Source: Paenibacillus xylaniclasticus (GTDB lineage: Bacteria; Bacillota; Bacilli; Paenibacillales; Paenibacillaceae). From it: 64,000 nucleotides of DNA. The position numbers and the translations under genes were made by a program. This document shows, in pieces, positions 61,507-64,000 of this stretch; positions within the stretch are counted from its first letter, which is position 1; the number at the start of each line of letters is the position of its first letter. The notes under the pieces were generated by a model. It was not told the DNA's origin. It was given only the letters and a program-made list of their open reading frames with translations, and ran no database searches. The stretch lies in NCBI RefSeq assembly GCF_004001065.1, contig NZ_BIML01000007.1:173059-237058 (forward strand). Reading direction: 5' to 3'.

Positions 61507-62225
61507 GGCGCGGCTCCTTCCCATCGGTAGCCGATTCCCCACAATGTCTTAATGAGCTGGGGCTTGGAGGGATCAATCTCGATTTTCTCTCGTAATCTGC
61601 GGATGTGGACATTAATGACATTCTCGTCGCCGTAATATTCCTCATTCCAAATAAATCCGAAGAGCTGTGCTTTCGTAAATACGCGATTTGGGTTTAAGAC
61701 GAACAGCATTAATATGTCGAATTCTTTGGCCGTCAGCTTTAAATCTACACCGTTCATGGAGGCGGAGAAATTGTCCAGATCAATTCGAAGGGCGCCGAAG
61801 GTGTGAATGCTCGAAGCCGTATTGAATTGTCGGTCGGGGTGAGAGCTCGAATAGGAATAGGTTGTGGCGCGTCGTATTGCCGCTTTGATCCGAGCGGATA
61901 GTTCAATGAGAGAAAATGGTTTCGCAATATAGTCGTCGGCACCGAAGCCGAGTCCGATCGCTTTATCGACGTCACTGTCCTTCGCAGACATGACGATAAC
62001 GGGTACGGAGCTTCCTTGCCGAATTTGTTTAATTACTTCGATCCCGTCCAGCCTCGGCATCATAATATCGACGATGACAAGATCGAAGCGATGCTGCTTG
62101 AAAGCGTCGATACCGTCTAAGCCGTTCATCGCGACTGCGACCTCGTAACCCTCCTTGGTTAAATAGCTTTGCAGCATCTCGACGATTTGACGGTCATCCT
62201 CAATCAGTAATAGGTTGTACGGCAT
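61503..62225 (-). CDS. OmpR-family response regulator
   Basis: The 240-residue regulator has a receiver domain with the acidic pair E9-D10-D11, the phosphorylation site D53 (IVDIMMPRLDG) and K in DYIAKPFSLIEL, and a C-terminal winged helix (LTAKEFDILMLFVLNPNRVFTKAQL, NVHIRRLREKIE). It probably activates the ABC-2 operon downstream of the kinase gene. ATG 62225 follows GGAGTGAGG; the GTG at 62234 lies inside that site. Confidence 0.93.
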   Translation of the reverse strand: MPYNLLLIEDDRQIVEMLQSYLTKEGYEVAVAMNGLDGIDAFKQHRFDLVIVDIMMPRLDGIEVIKQIRQGSSVPVIVMSAKDSDVDKAIGLGFGADDYIAKPFSLIELSARIKAAIRRATTYSYSSSHPDRQFNTASSIHTFGALRIDLDNFSASMNGVDLKLTAKEFDILMLFVLNPNRVFTKAQLFGFIWNEEYYGDENVINVHIRRLREKIEIDPSKPQLIKTLWGIGYRWEGAAP

Positions 62226-62444
62226 AATCCTCACTCCAATATCTCTCTAAATATGGCTATCCCTTATCATACGTGTGACTTTATAATAATGGCAAGTATT
62301 GGGAGATACCGTACACATGCAATGCGTGCCATTATTCGAGATTTCGGTCAGGAGCTCTACTGTCTGTTAAATAAATCACAGCACTCTTTCTTTGAAATTG
62401 ACTATAATAATTTTGCAGGAACAACTTATGAGGAGCGCGATATC

Positions 62445-62918
62445 ATGAAAGCAATGGATATCATGAACGAACATGTCTATAAGGTCAAAGAGAATGATAC
62501 GGTACGTTCGGTCATCGAGAAGTTTATCGATTATAACATTAGCGGGCTTCCAATCGTTAACGATCGGAATGAAATTGTAGGCTATATCAGTGACGGCGAC
62601 ATTATGCGCTATATTGGCAAGAAGAGCGATAGGGTTGTCGGCAACTTTTATTATATTGCGGTCATTAGTGATCCAGAAATGCTGGAAGATAAGGTGAAGC
62701 ACATTCTTGATCTGAACGTGCTCGTTATAGCGAAGCGCAAGGTTATTACCGCCGATTGGGATGAGGAGCTTGATCAAGTAGCGGCCATACTCGGGAAGAA
62801 GCAGATAAAGAAGCTTCCGATTGTTCGCAACGGCGTACTGGTCGGCATTATTAGCCGAGGAGACGTTATCCGTAACGTGTTTCGTTCGGTTATGAATGAG
62901 GAAAATAGCGTGTGTTAA
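62445..62918 (+). CDS. CBS-domain pair protein
   Basis: The 157-residue protein is built of two CBS motifs: MNEHVYKVKENDTVRSVIEKF with GLPIVNDRNEIVGYISDGDIM, and LVIAKRKVITADWDEELDQVA with KLPIVRNGVLVGIISRGDVI. CBS pairs bind adenosyl ligands such as AMP or SAM and act as regulators. ATG 62445 follows GAGGAG. The frame is open further upstream to 62253, but that extension has no CBS features or ribosome binding site. Confidence 0.85.
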   Translation: MKAMDIMNEHVYKVKENDTVRSVIEKFIDYNISGLPIVNDRNEIVGYISDGDIMRYIGKKSDRVVGNFYYIAVISDPEMLEDKVKHILDLNVLVIAKRKVITADWDEELDQVAAILGKKQIKKLPIVRNGVLVGIISRGDVIRNVFRSVMNEENSVC

Positions 62919-62932
62919 TGGTTTGGAGTACA

Positions 62933-62971
62933 CTCGGTTTTCGCTTTAGTAGGCGGAGCCGAGTTTTTTGT
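62933..62971 (+). terminator. Intrinsic terminator of the CBS gene
   Basis: Stem actcgg / ccgagt with an inner cgct / ggcg pairing, followed by TTTTTTG. Confidence 0.75.
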
Positions 62972-63076
62972 ATTTTTGGGCATTGTTCGCGATTGATGGT
63001 TTTTAGTGTGGATAGAATCTGGGGATTACGGCGACCATAACTATAATCATGGAAATTACGAAAAGAGGTAGCCGTA

Positions 63077-63760
63077 GTGAGTCGATATTCCGGTACAGAG
63101 AACGACCGGACTGGATGGTCCGACCGTCTTCGCAGTCACAATATTCCTTTCCGGAAGAATGGACTGTTGAAAACGATAATTGTATTATTTGCAATCTGGT
63201 GGATTTGGATGGCTATTAAACCGCATGAATGGAAAGTATGGGCGGTCGAAAATGTTCTTCTTCTCGCATTCGTAATCTTATTAGTATGTTTATACCGTGT
63301 ATTCCCACTTAGTAACTTATCTTATTTGCTAATTGCTGTATTTCTAGCGATGCATGCATATGGCGGTCATTACTCGTATCAAGATACGCCTGTTGATCAG
63401 TGGTTGAAGCATACGCTGCATATTAAGAGAGGCTTCTATGATCGGATCGTACATTTCGCTTTTGGTCTATTGATGGCTTTCCCGGTAAGGGAAGCGGTGC
63501 TGTACGAACTGAAGCTTATTCGTACACGTCAGTACGTCGTCACATTCGCCTTCATCGTTGCGGCAAGCGGGCTTTTCGAGCTGCTTGAGATGTGGGCTGC
63601 TTATTTGTTCAATAAGAAATTGGCAGCCAAATATATTGGGCTCGAAGGTGACCCATTTGACTCACAGAAAGATATGACGATGACATTGTTTGGGGTTCTC
63701 ATAGCGATAGGTTTGTTTTACTGGATTAGACATGTTCAGAATAACAAGAAGGCGGTTTGA
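63077..63760 (+). CDS. DUF2238 family membrane protein
   Basis: The 227-residue polytopic protein has about six hydrophobic segments (IIVLFAIWWIWMAI, VLLLAFVILLVCLY, LSYLLIAVFLAMHAYG, FAFGLLMAFPVREAVLY, and so on). It contains AYGGHYSYQDTPV, FYDRIVHFAFGL, LFELLEMWAAYL and DPFDSQKDMTMT, all conserved in the DUF2238/YjdF family. Its function is not known. GTG 63077 follows AAAGAGGTAG. A terminator follows. Confidence 0.87.
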   Translation: MSRYSGTENDRTGWSDRLRSHNIPFRKNGLLKTIIVLFAIWWIWMAIKPHEWKVWAVENVLLLAFVILLVCLYRVFPLSNLSYLLIAVFLAMHAYGGHYSYQDTPVDQWLKHTLHIKRGFYDRIVHFAFGLLMAFPVREAVLYELKLIRTRQYVVTFAFIVAASGLFELLEMWAAYLFNKKLAAKYIGLEGDPFDSQKDMTMTLFGVLIAIGLFYWIRHVQNNKKAV

Positions 63761-63772
63761 TACATTGTTTCT

Positions 63773-63800
63773 AGAGCCTGCATTATGGTGTGGGCTCTTT
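63773..63800 (+). terminator. Intrinsic terminator
   Basis: Stem agagcc / ggctct with a 14-nt loop, followed by TTGATC. Only a short T run, so it is modest. Confidence 0.5.
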
Positions 63801-63926
63801 GATCACATGGAATGAACTGTGCATTGTTGATCAAGTACAATAAAATAAATGTGAATCTTCGGTATGGGTTATAGTAGAAGGGATATTATTTACAAAAAAA
63901 TATGCATATTTATTGATTAAAAAGGG

Positions 63927-63956
63927 TTGCATACTAGCAGCGATCCATGGTATATT
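63927..63956 (+). promoter_or_regulatory. Strong promoter at the right edge, possibly for an rRNA operon
   Basis: TTGCAT, an 18-nt spacer and TATATT lie in the last 80 nt. They are followed by GAGAAAAGACGCCGGCGA and GAGAAACGAACG. From memory, this resembles the leader that precedes rRNA operons in Paenibacillus. The gene itself is outside the window. Confidence 0.5.
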
Positions 63957-64000
63957 CTAATTCCGGTCGAGAGAAAAGACGCCGGCGAGAGAAACGAACG

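Noticed and set aside
1..64000. CRISPR array, tRNA genes or prophage
   Set aside because: No regularly spaced direct repeats, no cloverleaf-like tRNA stretches and no phage structural genes were seen in any intergenic region.

Overview
The window looks like a chromosomal segment of an endospore-forming, facultatively anaerobic Firmicute, most likely Paenibacillus, Cohnella or a close relative. The evidence is a complete sigma-K gene with its pro-sequence, an Fnr with the Bacillus-type C-terminal CX2CX4C cluster motif, a T-box leader, strong AGGAGG-type ribosome binding sites, frequent TTG and GTG starts, and many secreted or transported-sugar functions. No phage, CRISPR array or tRNA was seen.

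Layout. 0-5 kb: the end of an ABC exporter, a small unknown gene, a serine hydrolase, a T-box leader before a methyltransferase gene broken by two amber codons, and a GNAT-GNAT-pentapeptide-like fusion. 5-12 kb: an anaerobic fermentation module with fnr divergent from adhE-pflB-pflA-hemerythrin and three FNR boxes between them. 12-19 kb: a HAD nucleotidase, membrane proteins, a MraY paralogue, a GNAT, a broken pRiA4b-like gene, a class V aminotransferase and sigK. 19.5-21.3 kb: a decayed IS4-family element with 18-bp inverted repeats and an IS21 IstB remnant. 21-30.7 kb: a chemoreceptor, an HD-domain protein and a glycosyltransferase/PIG-L/ATP-grasp surface-sugar group, mixed with several frameshifted genes. 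30.7-34 kb: a secreted three-domain esterase and a divergent LacI regulator with matching candidate operators.

35-46.5 kb is an organosulfur region: an SsuB-C-C-A importer, an AprA-like flavoprotein overlapping a two-cluster ferredoxin, and, after a CotSA-like glycosyltransferase and two other genes, sfnG and an sfnB-like gene behind a hairpin-rich leader. 46.6-55.5 kb is a sugar or sugar-acid locus: aldo/keto reductase, RraA-like protein, enolase-superfamily enzyme, GntR and AraC regulators, and a sugar importer without its own ATPase. 55.6-58.6 kb: a YbaK-like deacylase, an RNase H-like protein and a GH43 glycosidase. 58.6-62.2 kb: a two-component system with an ABC-2 transporter. 62.4-64 kb: a CBS protein, a DUF2238 membrane protein and a strong promoter at the right edge that may start an rRNA operon.

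The left half (2-31 kb) holds about ten broken genes or remnants. The right half (31-64 kb) holds none that I can see. I treat the organosulfur region with its unassigned flavoprotein/ferredoxin pair, the FNR-controlled fermentation operon that includes a hemerythrin, and the T-box before the amber-interrupted methyltransferase as the parts most worth a second look.
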